A stretch of 64,000 bases of DNA from [Clostridium] citroniae WAL-17108 (GCF_000233455.1 NZ_JH376425.1:124001-188000); one strand, 5' to 3'. Positions 44,179-52,675 are shown, numbered from the stretch's first letter. Numbers and translations are program-made. The notes: a model not told the origin generated them from the letters alone.

Positions 44179-46362
44179 ATGGATCAGGATACGGGAAGTA
44201 AGATAACCGGAAGTAAGATAAGTGGAAGTAAGATAACCGGAAGTAAGGTAACAGAAGAAGAGACATGCCTGTGCCCGGATGTGAAGGAGTCACTGGTAGG
44301 TGCGGAAGGAGCCATCCATCTGGTTCCCATGAACCATGTGGGCGGATATGATGTACGGCCGGGCTTTTATGATATTTACGGAGCCACGGCAATTCCCGGG
44401 GGTGTGAATTTTACCATCCATTCCCACGCTGCCACCGGGGTGGAGCTTTTGTTATTCAGGCGGACCGAGGATGAGCCGTATGCCGTGCTGCCATTTCCGG
44501 AGCATTACAGAATCGGCAATGTCTACTCCATGATCGTATTCAAGCTGGACATTGGGGAGTTTGAGTACGCTTATCGGGTGGCTGGACCCTGGGAGCCGGA
44601 AAAGGGGCTGATCTTTGACCCATCCAAATACCTGCTGGACCCATATGCAAAAGCAGTAACCGGACAGAGCCTTTGGGGTCAGCCTTCAACTCTGGGCCAG
44701 CGTTACAAGGCCCGGGTGGTAAAGGATGACTTTGACTGGGGTGATAACCCCCAGCCGCTGATCCCCATGCAGGACCTGATCATATACGAGCTTCATGTGA
44801 GGGGGTATACAAAGCATGGGTCATCAGGCGTAAGATTTCCGGGTACATTTGAGGGGCTTAAGGAGAAAATCCCCTATCTGGTGGAATTGGGGGTCAATGC
44901 AGTGGAGCTGATGCCCATATTTGAGTTTGATGAAATGTTGGATTACAGGGAGATTAATGGGGAAAAATTGTACAATTACTGGGGATACAATACGGTCAGC
45001 TTCTTTTCACCCAATACCAGCTATACTGCCAGCAAGGAGTATAACCGGGAGGGAAATGAACTGAAGCGTCTGATCCACCTGCTTAATACCCATGGAATCG
45101 AGGTGTATCTGGACGTGGTGTTTAACCATACCGCGGAGGGAAATGAGAACGGACCTTATTTTTCATTTAAGGGGTTTGACAATAACATCTATTATATGCT
45201 TACACCGGAAGGGTTTTATTATAATTTCAGCGGGTGCGGCAACACTCTCAACTGCAACCATCCCATTGTACAACAGCTGATCGTCAGCTGCCTGCGCTAT
45301 TGGGTAACAGCCTACCGGGTGGATGGATTCCGATTTGACCTGGCTTCCATTCTGGGACGCAATGAGGACGGCTCGCCCATGGATAAGCCTCCCCTTCTCC
45401 AACAGCTGGCCTTTGACCCCATACTGGGAAATGTCAAGCTGATAGCTGAGGCATGGGATGCAGGCGGCCTGTATCAGGTGGGAAATTTTCCTTCCTGGAA
45501 CCGGTGGGCGGAGTGGAACGGGCGTTATAGGGATGACATGCGGCGGTATCTGAAGGGGGACGAGGGGATGGCCCAGGCAGCGGCCCTGCGCATAGCCGGA
45601 TCCGGTGATATATATGAACCCTCTGTCCGGGAGAATGCTTCCGTCAATTTTATTACCTGCCATGACGGGTTCACACTGTACGATCTATATTCCTATAATG
45701 AAAAGCACAATGAGAGCAACGGATGGGACAACACGGATGGAAGCAATGACAATCACAGCTGGAACTGCGGGACGGAAGGGGAGACCAAGAATGAGGCGGT
45801 AAATGCCCTGCGCCGGCGGATGATACGCAATGCCTGCGCGGTCCTGATGTGCAGCAGGGGGATACCCATGTTTCTGGCAGGAGATGAATTTGGAAATACC
45901 CAGTTTGGCAACAACAATCCTTACTGCCATGACGATGAGGTGTCCTGGCTGGATTGGAGCCTGCTGGATAAGAACTGGGACATATTCCGGTTTTTCCAGT
46001 TTATGATCCATTTCAGGAAGGAGCATCCGGTTCTGCGGTCCAATATAAGCGATGGGTTTGGCGGGCTTCCCGATATCAGTTTTCACGGTACAAGTCCATG
46101 GATTAAGGAGTTTTCCAGCTATGACAGATATATTGGTGTGATGATGGCGGGACAGATTGAGGGGAAGGCGCCGGAGGCTGTCTATATCGCCAGCAATGCG
46201 TATTGGGAACAGCTGGATGTGGTGCTTCCTGAACTGCCGGAAAGCATGGCGTGGTCACTGGAGGTCAGTACCTGGGAGAATGACAGCAGGGAAGGAAAGC
46301 CTGTGGAAAGCTCTTTTGTGATACCTCCCAGGACCGTGATGGTATTTTGCGGGAAAATATAA
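44179..46362 (+). CDS. glgX: Glycogen debranching-type GH13 enzyme (isoamylase/pullulanase family)
   Basis: A 727-residue enzyme with an N-terminal CBM48-like domain and a GH13 barrel. Conserved regions are VYLDVVFNHTAEG (region I), YRVDGFRFDLAS with the nucleophile Asp (II), LIAEAWDAGG with the acid Glu (III), and NFITCHDGFTL with NDNHSWNCG (IV). It hydrolyses alpha-1,6 branches of glycogen or limit dextrins. The first 25 residues contain four GSKIT-like repeats not seen in the family. GGAGGAGAT precedes the ATG. Confidence 0.88.
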   Translation: MDQDTGSKITGSKISGSKITGSKVTEEETCLCPDVKESLVGAEGAIHLVPMNHVGGYDVRPGFYDIYGATAIPGGVNFTIHSHAATGVELLLFRRTEDEPYAVLPFPEHYRIGNVYSMIVFKLDIGEFEYAYRVAGPWEPEKGLIFDPSKYLLDPYAKAVTGQSLWGQPSTLGQRYKARVVKDDFDWGDNPQPLIPMQDLIIYELHVRGYTKHGSSGVRFPGTFEGLKEKIPYLVELGVNAVELMPIFEFDEMLDYREINGEKLYNYWGYNTVSFFSPNTSYTASKEYNREGNELKRLIHLLNTHGIEVYLDVVFNHTAEGNENGPYFSFKGFDNNIYYMLTPEGFYYNFSGCGNTLNCNHPIVQQLIVSCLRYWVTAYRVDGFRFDLASILGRNEDGSPMDKPPLLQQLAFDPILGNVKLIAEAWDAGGLYQVGNFPSWNRWAEWNGRYRDDMRRYLKGDEGMAQAAALRIAGSGDIYEPSVRENASVNFITCHDGFTLYDLYSYNEKHNESNGWDNTDGSNDNHSWNCGTEGETKNEAVNALRRRMIRNACAVLMCSRGIPMFLAGDEFGNTQFGNNNPYCHDDEVSWLDWSLLDKNWDIFRFFQFMIHFRKEHPVLRSNISDGFGGLPDISFHGTSPWIKEFSSYDRYIGVMMAGQIEGKAPEAVYIASNAYWEQLDVVLPELPESMAWSLEVSTWENDSREGKPVESSFVIPPRTVMVFCGKI
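44194..44253 (+). repeat. Four in-frame 15-nt repeats at the 5' end of the GH13 gene
   Basis: Units at 44194, 44209, 44224, 44239 (form GGAAGTAAGATAACC), codon-aligned, encoding GSKIT, GSKIS, GSKIT, GSKVT. Confidence 0.88.
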
Positions 46363-46469
46363 GAAAAAGTCCACATAAAACTTGATGGGGGAAGAGTAAA
46401 TGGTTGAAAAAAGCGGCTTTACCAGAGATAATCCTTAAGACAAAGAACGCCCCGGTTTGCGGCATATTT

Positions 46470-46541
46470 GGTCCCGGTTCAGTCAGCGTAGACCACTACG
46501 CTAACTGAACCGGGGCCCGCTACGCTGGCTGCACCGGGACC
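46470..46541. repeat. Three-arm inverted repeat (copy A, and inverted copies B and C)
   Basis: A 22-nt arm at 46470-46491 is complementary to 46496-46515 (two mismatches) and also to 46520-46541 (two mismatches), so it can form either of two strong hairpins. No transposase or REP-type context is visible nearby. It sits in the gene-free stretch 46363-46961, left of the integrated element. Confidence 0.7.
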
Positions 46542-46667
46542 AAAATTTCCCGTAAAGTGTGACGCACATCTGGCGAATAGTATCTGACGAACAGCATTTT
46601 ACAAACACGTTCTAGTACTTTTCTGTCCGGGGGTATGAAGCCGGTTTCATAGGGGTTATACTGTACA

Positions 46668-46706
46668 TAAAAAACAGCGGACCCTCTCTTCAAAGGCTTC
46701 CGCTGT
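46668..46706 (-). terminator. Chromosomal terminator of tRNA-Gly(GCC), displaced by the element
   Basis: On the minus strand ACAGCGGA and TCCGCTGT form a stem followed by TTTTTTATG. It lies directly after the left att copy, in the orientation expected for the 3' end of tRNA-Gly(GCC), which is now 8.7 kb away. Confidence 0.75.
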
Positions 46707-46717
46707 AAATAAAAAGA

Positions 46718-46737
46718 GCGCGAGACGGGATTCGAAC
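46718..46737. repeat. attL of the integrated element
   Basis: GCGCGAGACGGGATTCGAAC, identical to the last 20 nt of tRNA-Gly(GCC) at 55385-55404; the flanking sequence diverges from the tRNA right after it. Confidence 0.88.
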
Positions 46738-46783
46738 TCTACCAATATCGGGAAAGCTACTAAAATCAAGGAGGAACGCACAC

Positions 46784-46813
46784 TGTCTACCGTGTGTCTA
46801 CAGGCTGTCTACA
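46784..46813. promoter_or_regulatory. Left arm-type integrase sites
   Basis: Three TGTCTAC(A/C) motifs at 46784, 46795 and 46806, spaced 11 bp, just inside attL. The same octamer recurs at the right end. Confidence 0.6.
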
Positions 46814-46961
46814 ACTTGGAAATCAGAGAGGAAAGCTGTCAAGGGGTCTGCGGAGCAGATACATTTTACCCCTTTACTGCTTGTTATAGAGGTTGATAAT
46901 GTTTCAAAATTGTAAAGGAGGTTGATAGAACAGTTTTTGTCTATCAACCTCTTGGTTACTT

Positions 46962-47633
46962 CTATTTTTCAAAAATAAATCTATTTTCCTTTAAGTTTCC
47001 ATCGCTCATATCTAAAAAGGGACTAATGGCAATCAATCTACCATCTTCAAAGATAAAGTGATTGTATTCGCATAAATAATAGATATACTCATCAGGATAA
47101 ATATCGGATATCGGAACATATTTTTCTCCGTCTTTTATGTAACATTGAAAAGCCCTTCCGGTCTGTTCGTTGCGTTCTTTAGATTCAATCGTATCATCGG
47201 AAACAATAAAATAACCGCTGTCCTCACAATCTCCTGGAACCATAGCCTTGTATTCACCGTTTATTATACCACCTGTCAAATGATATTCGCCATTTATTTC
47301 AATATCGGAACTTGTATTTTCTGAAGCGATTTCTCGCGTTTTAACAATGCCATTTAACACCCACGCTCCATTTTCATTTACTTCATAACTATTTTCTGCT
47401 ATAGCATTTGTCAATAGCCACCCCTCTGAATCAAAATAATAACATTCTGCAATTCCATCATTATTACCGTCAATCCAGTACCAACCATTGCTTGCATAGG
47501 AACCGTCCTCATTATCATACCACCATTTGTTTTGATTTTCTTCGGCTCCCGTCTTCCATGTTCCAGCAAATGCTGTACTCGACATTGCCATTGAAATCAC
47601 CATTATTGTTGGAATCATTTTCTTAAATTTCAT
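46962..47633 (-). CDS. Secreted protein with cell-wall/choline-binding-like repeats
   Basis: A 223-residue protein with a signal peptide (KKMIPTIMVISMAMSSTAFA). Residues ~35-85 contain aromatic repeats (KWWYDNEDGSYASNGWYWID, CYYFDSEGWLLTN) of the choline-binding/cell-wall-binding type, enough for one or two units. The C-terminal domain is unknown. Probably attached to the cell surface. It is AT-rich and lies in the cargo part of the element. Confidence 0.7.
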   Translation of the reverse strand: MKFKKMIPTIMVISMAMSSTAFAGTWKTGAEENQNKWWYDNEDGSYASNGWYWIDGNNDGIAECYYFDSEGWLLTNAIAENSYEVNENGAWVLNGIVKTREIASENTSSDIEINGEYHLTGGIINGEYKAMVPGDCEDSGYFIVSDDTIESKERNEQTGRAFQCYIKDGEKYVPISDIYPDEYIYYLCEYNHFIFEDGRLIAISPFLDMSDGNLKENRFIFEK

Positions 47634-47710
47634 TTTGCCCTCCTAAAATTTATTTTATATTGTTACAGGATATTATTTTATAGCTTCAACCTTTTGATTG
47701 CCTCTTTAGG

Positions 47711-48559
47711 TTAAACATCGCCATTACAAGGATTTGCTAGTTTCTTCATTTCTTCCCGTGTAAATATGTAGTATTTTCCGTTAAACTCATTTATGTATCC
47801 AACTCGTGTAGGTATTTCAAATAATGTTCCATTATCAGTGTACGGTCTTGGATTGGTGTAGTTTTCAGGAAGTACTGTATATAAACTTGTACTATTTGTT
47901 GAATCAGCCCAATATTGAACACCATCTATTGTCAGCAGTGTTACTACATGAAACAAACCTTTGAAGTCTATTGACATAGATTCCGCATTGATTCCAGCGG
48001 CTTTACACATAGCTGTATATAATTTTGTATAATGTTCGCATACGCCCCTCCTGTCTCTTAAAGCGTAATATTCCGGTGCTCCGGTATAAACAAAATCGTA
48101 TGTAAAATATTGGTGAACATATTTTAATATGTTCATTGCCGTATCATATTGACTATCGGCTATTGTAATTTCAGACAAATGTTCAACAGCAAATTCGCTT
48201 ATAACAGCAGCACCAATTGCCCTATCGTCCTGCCCTTTCACCATACCGGCATAGGGGGTGTTGGCTGTTAATTCTCCATACGCTTCATTGATTGAATTAT
48301 ATGGGGGTTTCCCTTCTACATCGGCAACTGTCAGAGGGCGAATTCCATTTTCTAAAAAGCAATCACTTCCCATTTCATGCATAGCCCCCATCTCTAGTTC
48401 TACAATCCCCAAATCAGCCAATCGTGACATTTCCTGTGGCGTTTTTCCTATAAATTCCCATGTTTCCCCATCTTCTGATGGTCTGGCGGCAACTGCTGGA
48501 ATAGTAGTCGTTGAAACCGCAAACACTGTCACAAGTACTGTAATTAATATCTTTTTCAT
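47711..48559 (-). CDS. Secreted transglutaminase-like cysteine protease-fold protein
   Basis: A 282-residue exported protein (signal peptide ILITVLVTVFAVSTTTIPAVA). The catalytic triad of the transglutaminase-like superfamily is readable: Cys in RRGVCEHYTKLYTAMCKAAG, His in GLFHVVTLL, Asp in YWADSTNS. It may process peptides or peptidoglycan outside the cell. The start at 48559 has GAGGG upstream. It is transcribed away from the XRE regulator, sharing the operator region. Confidence 0.8.
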   Translation of the reverse strand: MKKILITVLVTVFAVSTTTIPAVAARPSEDGETWEFIGKTPQEMSRLADLGIVELEMGAMHEMGSDCFLENGIRPLTVADVEGKPPYNSINEAYGELTANTPYAGMVKGQDDRAIGAAVISEFAVEHLSEITIADSQYDTAMNILKYVHQYFTYDFVYTGAPEYYALRDRRGVCEHYTKLYTAMCKAAGINAESMSIDFKGLFHVVTLLTIDGVQYWADSTNSTSLYTVLPENYTNPRPYTDNGTLFEIPTRVGYINEFNGKYYIFTREEMKKLANPCNGDV

Positions 48560-48668
48560 AAAAATCACACCCTCTTAATTATTTTGTAAAAGTTTGAAAT
48601 CGCTATTTCAATACTATTATCTAATTTGCTCCTCACCATCTCTCATTTTCCCTCCTAAATTTTTGTTT

Positions 48669-48685
48669 TGTCTTATTACAAGACA
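48669..48685. promoter_or_regulatory. Operator 1 in the divergent control region
   Basis: TGTCTTATTACAAGACA: a 6-bp perfect palindrome with 5-bp centre. Confidence 0.6.
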
Positions 48686-48717
48686 TTATTTTCTCAAACC
48701 TAATATATCATATTATC

Positions 48718-48734
48718 TGTCCTATGACAAGACA
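48718..48734. promoter_or_regulatory. Operator 2 in the divergent control region
   Basis: TGTCCTATGACAAGACA, near-identical to operator 1 and 49 bp from it, flanking an AT-rich stretch with promoter-like TAATATATC. Probably bound by the XRE protein. Confidence 0.6.
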
Positions 48735-48759
48735 TTTATGAACTTTAGAAGGAGATAAT

Positions 48760-48999
48760 ATGCCACGGATTATAGATGGTTCAACAATGAACATGACGGG
48801 TCAAAAGATAAAACAATATCGGAAAGAACGCAAAATGAGCCAACAGCAATTATCAATCAAATTGGAAACTCTAGCCGTATACATTTGTAGAGGTTCTATT
48901 TCTCGAATTGAAGATGGTTCTCGAACAGTAACGGATATAGAACTTTATGGCTTTTCCAAGGTTCTGCAAGTGCCAATAGAACAATTTTTTATGAGTTGA
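48760..48999 (+). CDS. XRE-family helix-turn-helix regulator
   Basis: A 79-residue protein with a Cro/CI helix-turn-helix: GQKIKQYRKERKMSQQQLSI, then ISRIEDGSRTVTDIELYGFSKVL. It is small enough to be only the DNA-binding domain. GAAGGAG precedes the ATG. The adjoining palindromes are its likely operators, controlling itself and the secreted transglutaminase-like gene. Confidence 0.88.
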   Translation: MPRIIDGSTMNMTGQKIKQYRKERKMSQQQLSIKLETLAVYICRGSISRIEDGSRTVTDIELYGFSKVLQVPIEQFFMS

Positions 49000-49113
49000 A
49001 CAAATATTTTTTATAAATGGATATATTCGCACCTTATTTAATCCTTTGAATTAGAGCACTGTAAAAACCAAAGCAAGGGAATGCCAATAAAAATATAGCA
49101 TTCCCTTGCTTTT

Positions 49114-50109
49114 TTATTCGTTATTCCCTAAATCAAAATCATCGAGCAGAAGGTCAATAACAGAATCTGCTTTTTTCTGTATGTACGATAGGAAGCTTTC
49201 ATCTACAGGATCAAATGTCTCTCCCACTTCAACAAAGAATGCTATTATCCCCCACTCATCAGATTTGATTTCTGAATATAATTCCATGTTTTCCAAATAA
49301 GTTCTTTCATCAAAAGTAACTGTATCCATTTTTTCCAAAAGCTTCTGTATCAAAAGCGCCCCATTCATTGAGAGGATATCATTTTCGAATGTTGTATTTT
49401 GAATCTGGCTCATCTTTTTGAAAAGTTCTAAACTTTCCTTCTGTGATTGGAAAAATTCATTTGGGGAGTGACCCATATTGACTATTGTTTTTTTCGCATA
49501 TTTATTGAATAATTCCCGTCCCAGTTGATTTAAACACGCATATTCTTTAACAAATTCCCATGCAATCCACGGAATTCTATTATGCACATCAAAATTTTCT
49601 AGCAACACAAGTTGCTTCTTCATAGGTAATTCAACAAACTTTTTTGTAATTTCATCAATATAATAATTCCTTTCCATCTCTTCCCGATAAAAACTCATCT
49701 CATCACTAGAATTACATTCACATAAAATTTCATTTGCAACTGTTTGACGCCTTTTTTTCTCACAAGTTGAAAGTTTCCCACCTTGTGGTTTTGATATCAA
49801 CGTATTAAACTCATTTATCAAACCGATATACAGCCTTTTTTCGGCAGTACTTATCTGGGGTGTCAAATTATAATGCTTTAAAAGTATCTCCCGCACCTCT
49901 TCTGGGAAAATTCTTTTTCCTGAAAACCACTTTTCTTTTGCCGAATCAGAATAAAAATCACAATGTTCATTCTTTAATAATTCCATTAAATATGATGACG
50001 ATTCATTATTCATAAGCATTTGAATTTTTAGTCGTTTATGAAATGGGATTTCTAACTCTGAATATGTCATCGTCCTAAATGATACTCTTGCCCTGCCTGT
50101 CTGTTTCAT
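49114..50109 (-). CDS. Unrecognised 331-residue protein
   Basis: A soluble protein rich in Lys, Glu and aromatic residues, mostly helical by eye, without signal peptide or membrane segment. The N-terminal part (KEKWFSGKRIFPEEVREILL) could hold a small DNA-binding helix pair but this is not convincing. I do not recognise the family. It lies between the cargo genes and the replication module, reading away from the latter. Confidence 0.55.
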   Translation of the reverse strand: MKQTGRARVSFRTMTYSELEIPFHKRLKIQMLMNNESSSYLMELLKNEHCDFYSDSAKEKWFSGKRIFPEEVREILLKHYNLTPQISTAEKRLYIGLINEFNTLISKPQGGKLSTCEKKRRQTVANEILCECNSSDEMSFYREEMERNYYIDEITKKFVELPMKKQLVLLENFDVHNRIPWIAWEFVKEYACLNQLGRELFNKYAKKTIVNMGHSPNEFFQSQKESLELFKKMSQIQNTTFENDILSMNGALLIQKLLEKMDTVTFDERTYLENMELYSEIKSDEWGIIAFFVEVGETFDPVDESFLSYIQKKADSVIDLLLDDFDLGNNE

Positions 50110-50296
50110 ATGTATCTCCTCTGCTTAATAGAGTAATCAAAATATTATATCGTGATTTATCCTCTTTGTATACCCCACAAATTCGTTCGTTCTTTTCTAA
50201 TAATTTCCTTAATACGTGTGTTCTATTGCTCGTATACAATTAATGGTAATATATAGACAGGATAGCTATCCAATAAAAGTAATACAGGAGGAACAA

Positions 50297-50668
50297 ATGC
50301 AGTCAAAGAAGGAAATATCTGCTGTGATCGCATTGATAACAGCAATGCCAAAGGGAAAATTTTTTCCTTTCAAAAATGGCACATGGCAAACCTATGATGG
50401 TGATACAATCCGGGGTAACCTCTATTTAAATGGGTTCCCTGCATTGAATTACTACATCACTGAACCGGGGAAAATGCATATTTTCTTCGGGACAGATAAT
50501 CCGCCACGAATTAGTTATGAAGAGTTTGTTTTCAACGGAAGTGATAGCATATGGGAAATTACAAGTGTTGCAAAAACCTACGCTATCGCCCCTCAAATTG
50601 CTTCATATCTTGACGGGTTATTACAATACATAGAAGACGGAGGAAAGTTATATGTTGAAACCGAGTGA
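50297..50668 (+). CDS. Small conserved-looking protein of the replication/transfer module
   Basis: A 123-residue protein (SKKEISAVIALITAMPKGKF, FNGSDSIWEITSVAKTYAIA), acidic at the end, without membrane segments. Its ATG is 6 nt from CAGGAGG. It overlaps the next gene by 17 nt, and heads the run leading to the FtsK-like gene and rep; in Tn916-type elements small DUF961-like proteins hold this position, but I cannot show homology. Confidence 0.6.
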   Translation: MQSKKEISAVIALITAMPKGKFFPFKNGTWQTYDGDTIRGNLYLNGFPALNYYITEPGKMHIFFGTDNPPRISYEEFVFNGSDSIWEITSVAKTYAIAPQIASYLDGLLQYIEDGGKLYVETE

Positions 50669-51008
50669 TTTTATCATCACCAACTTTTCAGAGTTAGCCC
50701 AGGGACAAACCGGCCTGTGTGTGGGAGTTCGCCCTTATTACAAGGATTACAAAGATGGCATTGCCGGAGAAATTGGCGGCCATAGCTATGACATTGTATT
50801 GCCGTTTCGGAAATACGAACATATTTCAATGAAGGTGCCCGGTTCTGCCTTGATTAATCCCGAACTGTTCAGCACCCCCAACGCCGTTGTACCCATTGAG
50901 CAGATTCAAGGTTTTTCTGCCCGTTGGTACAAAACCGCCAACATGACAGATTATTCGCTGTCATGTAAGGCTTCTGGTTTCACGATATCGAAGGAGGCAA
51001 AAGCATAA
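50652..51008 (+). CDS. Small protein of the replication/transfer module
   Basis: A 118-residue protein (LAQGQTGLCVGVRPYYKDYK, HSYDIVLPFRKYEHISMKV), probably beta-rich. It overlaps the preceding gene by 17 nt and is followed without gap by the next, so the three are translated together. No recognised family. Confidence 0.6.
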   Translation: MLKPSDFIITNFSELAQGQTGLCVGVRPYYKDYKDGIAGEIGGHSYDIVLPFRKYEHISMKVPGSALINPELFSTPNAVVPIEQIQGFSARWYKTANMTDYSLSCKASGFTISKEAKA

Positions 51009-51791
51009 TTGGACAAGTGGCTTGAAAAATTTGACCGCTTGACCGATGGAGCCGTGGAGGGACTGAAAAAAGTCCCTTCACAGCTCCGTAATAACAAACG
51101 GTTGATATCGAAATTAATTTTATTTACTTTGATTCTAGGGTTGGGTCTGATGTCCGTTATCTGGGTTCTGACTGCATTTGTAAAAGCCATAGAATATCTC
51201 TATGGAATCTGGGTTGAGAACACGGAGTTGATTATCATACTCTTTGTTAGCCTGTGCATGCTCTTAGGTTCTATCACTTCGCAGATAAGTAAACACCGTG
51301 AAGAAAAAGAGCGCAGAAAACGGGAAGAACTGGCACGCCAGCAAAAGAATGCCTCTACACAATATGCCTACCTGCGTCTTTTCCTCTATAAGATTTTAGA
51401 TGAAAGACTGTGCAGTTTAATAGAGGTGGTGAAACCTGTTGCCCCCAACCTGCTGAATGCTGTCACCCCGATAACCATAGATGACAGGCACGCAATTATT
51501 TACTATAATTTTCAGCTTCATAAAACAAAGACCCTGCCGTTTTCACAAGGAACCGACTACGTTAGCAACCTAATTTCCTCTCATGTTATAGCGAAAACGC
51601 AAATAGAGGGAATAGAGGGAATCACGGCGCCCGTAGGGGATAGCCTTATTACCCCAGTGCATGTAGATTCCGTAAAAGACCTTGGTTCAACCGCTATTAT
51701 CGTTTTAGTTTTGGACTGTGAAGCATACAGGGAGTTAAAGGAACAGCAGGGGCATTCCATGCAATCCCGTGAATTAGTTGAGCATATCTAG
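51009..51791 (+). CDS. Membrane protein next to the FtsK-like translocase
   Basis: A 260-residue protein with two hydrophobic helices (residues ~35-58 and ~72-92), a highly charged Arg/Glu/Lys helix, and a C-terminal soluble domain. The layout suggests a membrane anchor for the FtsK-like ATPase encoded 10 nt downstream. The TTG start at 51009 directly follows the previous stop and has GGAGGC 10 nt upstream. Confidence 0.65.
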   Translation: MDKWLEKFDRLTDGAVEGLKKVPSQLRNNKRLISKLILFTLILGLGLMSVIWVLTAFVKAIEYLYGIWVENTELIIILFVSLCMLLGSITSQISKHREEKERRKREELARQQKNASTQYAYLRLFLYKILDERLCSLIEVVKPVAPNLLNAVTPITIDDRHAIIYYNFQLHKTKTLPFSQGTDYVSNLISSHVIAKTQIEGIEGITAPVGDSLITPVHVDSVKDLGSTAIIVLVLDCEAYRELKEQQGHSMQSRELVEHI

Positions 51792-51801
51792 GAGGTGGCT
51801 T

Positions 51802-52596
51802 ATGATACTCGGATATAGCCTTGTAGATTGAGAAGAATACGGAATAAAGACCGCAATTCATACTGATATTTGTAAAAATCCCCATTCCCTGATTACAGGC
51901 AAGTCTGGAAGTGGGAAGTCGCAGAGTTTTCTTTGGTATGCCTATCATATTTTACAGGAGCAGGAAAGCATTTTGTATCTGGCAGACTTTAAAGCCGGAA
52001 AGGAATATGCCCCTCTGAAAGGCTGTTCCGCTTATTCCTGCGCTGATAGTGCTGTTTCTATGATATACAACTACTATGAGTTATACTCTGAAATTCGACA
52101 TCACCAAAATCCAGAGATAGGTCACGTGACGCTTGTCATTGAGGAATGGTTCGGCTTATTGAGCTACATAGAGAGCATAGACAAAAAGCAAAAGAATGAT
52201 TTGATGGCGAAGGTCGGAGAAATCCTAGCATTAGGACGAGGGATTGGAAATGGAATTGGAATCTTTCTTCTTGTCCAAAGGGCAGACAGTTCAAACTTTT
52301 CCGCCGGATCACGCGAGCAATTCCAAAACCTTCTCTGCTTCGGAAGGCTTAGCCGTGAACAACGTCTTATGCTGTTCGCCGGCGAAGATTTAAACAATAC
52401 CCGGAACTATAAAACCGGTCAAGGAATCGCTCTGATTGACGGGCAGGAAGGGGCTACAGAAATTATCGTCCCTTGGATTCCTGAACAAGATATACTGTTA
52501 AAACGTATACGCAACTATATGGACAGACAGCCCTCGATTCAGGAATTGCTACACCAGATACAGTCAACCGGCGGCGTTGCGGAGCATAAGCCATAG
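51802..52596 (+). pseudogene. FtsK/Orf21-like DNA translocase with UGA at codon 10
   Basis: AGGAGGT is 5 nt before ATG 51802. The frame reads MILGYSLVD, TGA (51829-51831), then EEYGIKTAIHTDICKNPHS and on without shift to 52596. Walker A is GKSGSGKS at codons 33-40; a Walker B-like LVIEEW and a later LLVQRAD follow, as in small FtsK/TraG-type coupling ATPases of conjugative and mobilisable elements. The stop stands where Trp (TGG) would fit. Without readthrough, only initiation after Walker A seems possible, so the protein is probably lost. Confidence 0.75.
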
Positions 52597-52604
52597 GTTG
52601 ACCA

Positions 52605-52629
52605 GAGCAGGGGGCGAAGCCCCTTGCTC
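52605..52629. other. GC-rich hairpin beside the origin
   Basis: GAGCAGGGGGC and GCCCCTTGCTC form an 11-bp stem (one G-T pair) with a GAA loop, immediately upstream of the origin stem-loop. No T-run, so it may be part of the origin or a weak terminator for the FtsK-like gene. Confidence 0.55.
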
Positions 52630-52632
52630 CAT

Positions 52633-52675
52633 ACCGAAGTCGCATAGTATTACCACGACTTCGGTGTCAGTGTCA
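52633..52675 (+). other. Circovirus-type stem-loop replication origin with tandem iterons
   Basis: ACCGAAGTCG (52633-52642) and CGACTTCGGT (52656-52665) form a perfect 10-bp stem. The 13-nt loop contains TAGTATTAC (52645-52653), the nonanucleotide nicked by circovirus and nanovirus Reps between positions 7 and 8. Right after it stand two tandem GTGTCA hexamers (52664-52675), overlapping the arm end, as in circovirus Rep-binding repeats. rep starts 88 nt downstream. Confidence 0.92.

Noticed and set aside
46718-46737. Truncated tRNA gene
   Set aside because: Only the 3' 20 nt match; it is best explained as attL.
51829-51831. UGA as selenocysteine or Trp codon
   Set aside because: No SECIS-like hairpin is evident just after it, the site is not a redox motif, and other genes in the window end normally at TGA.
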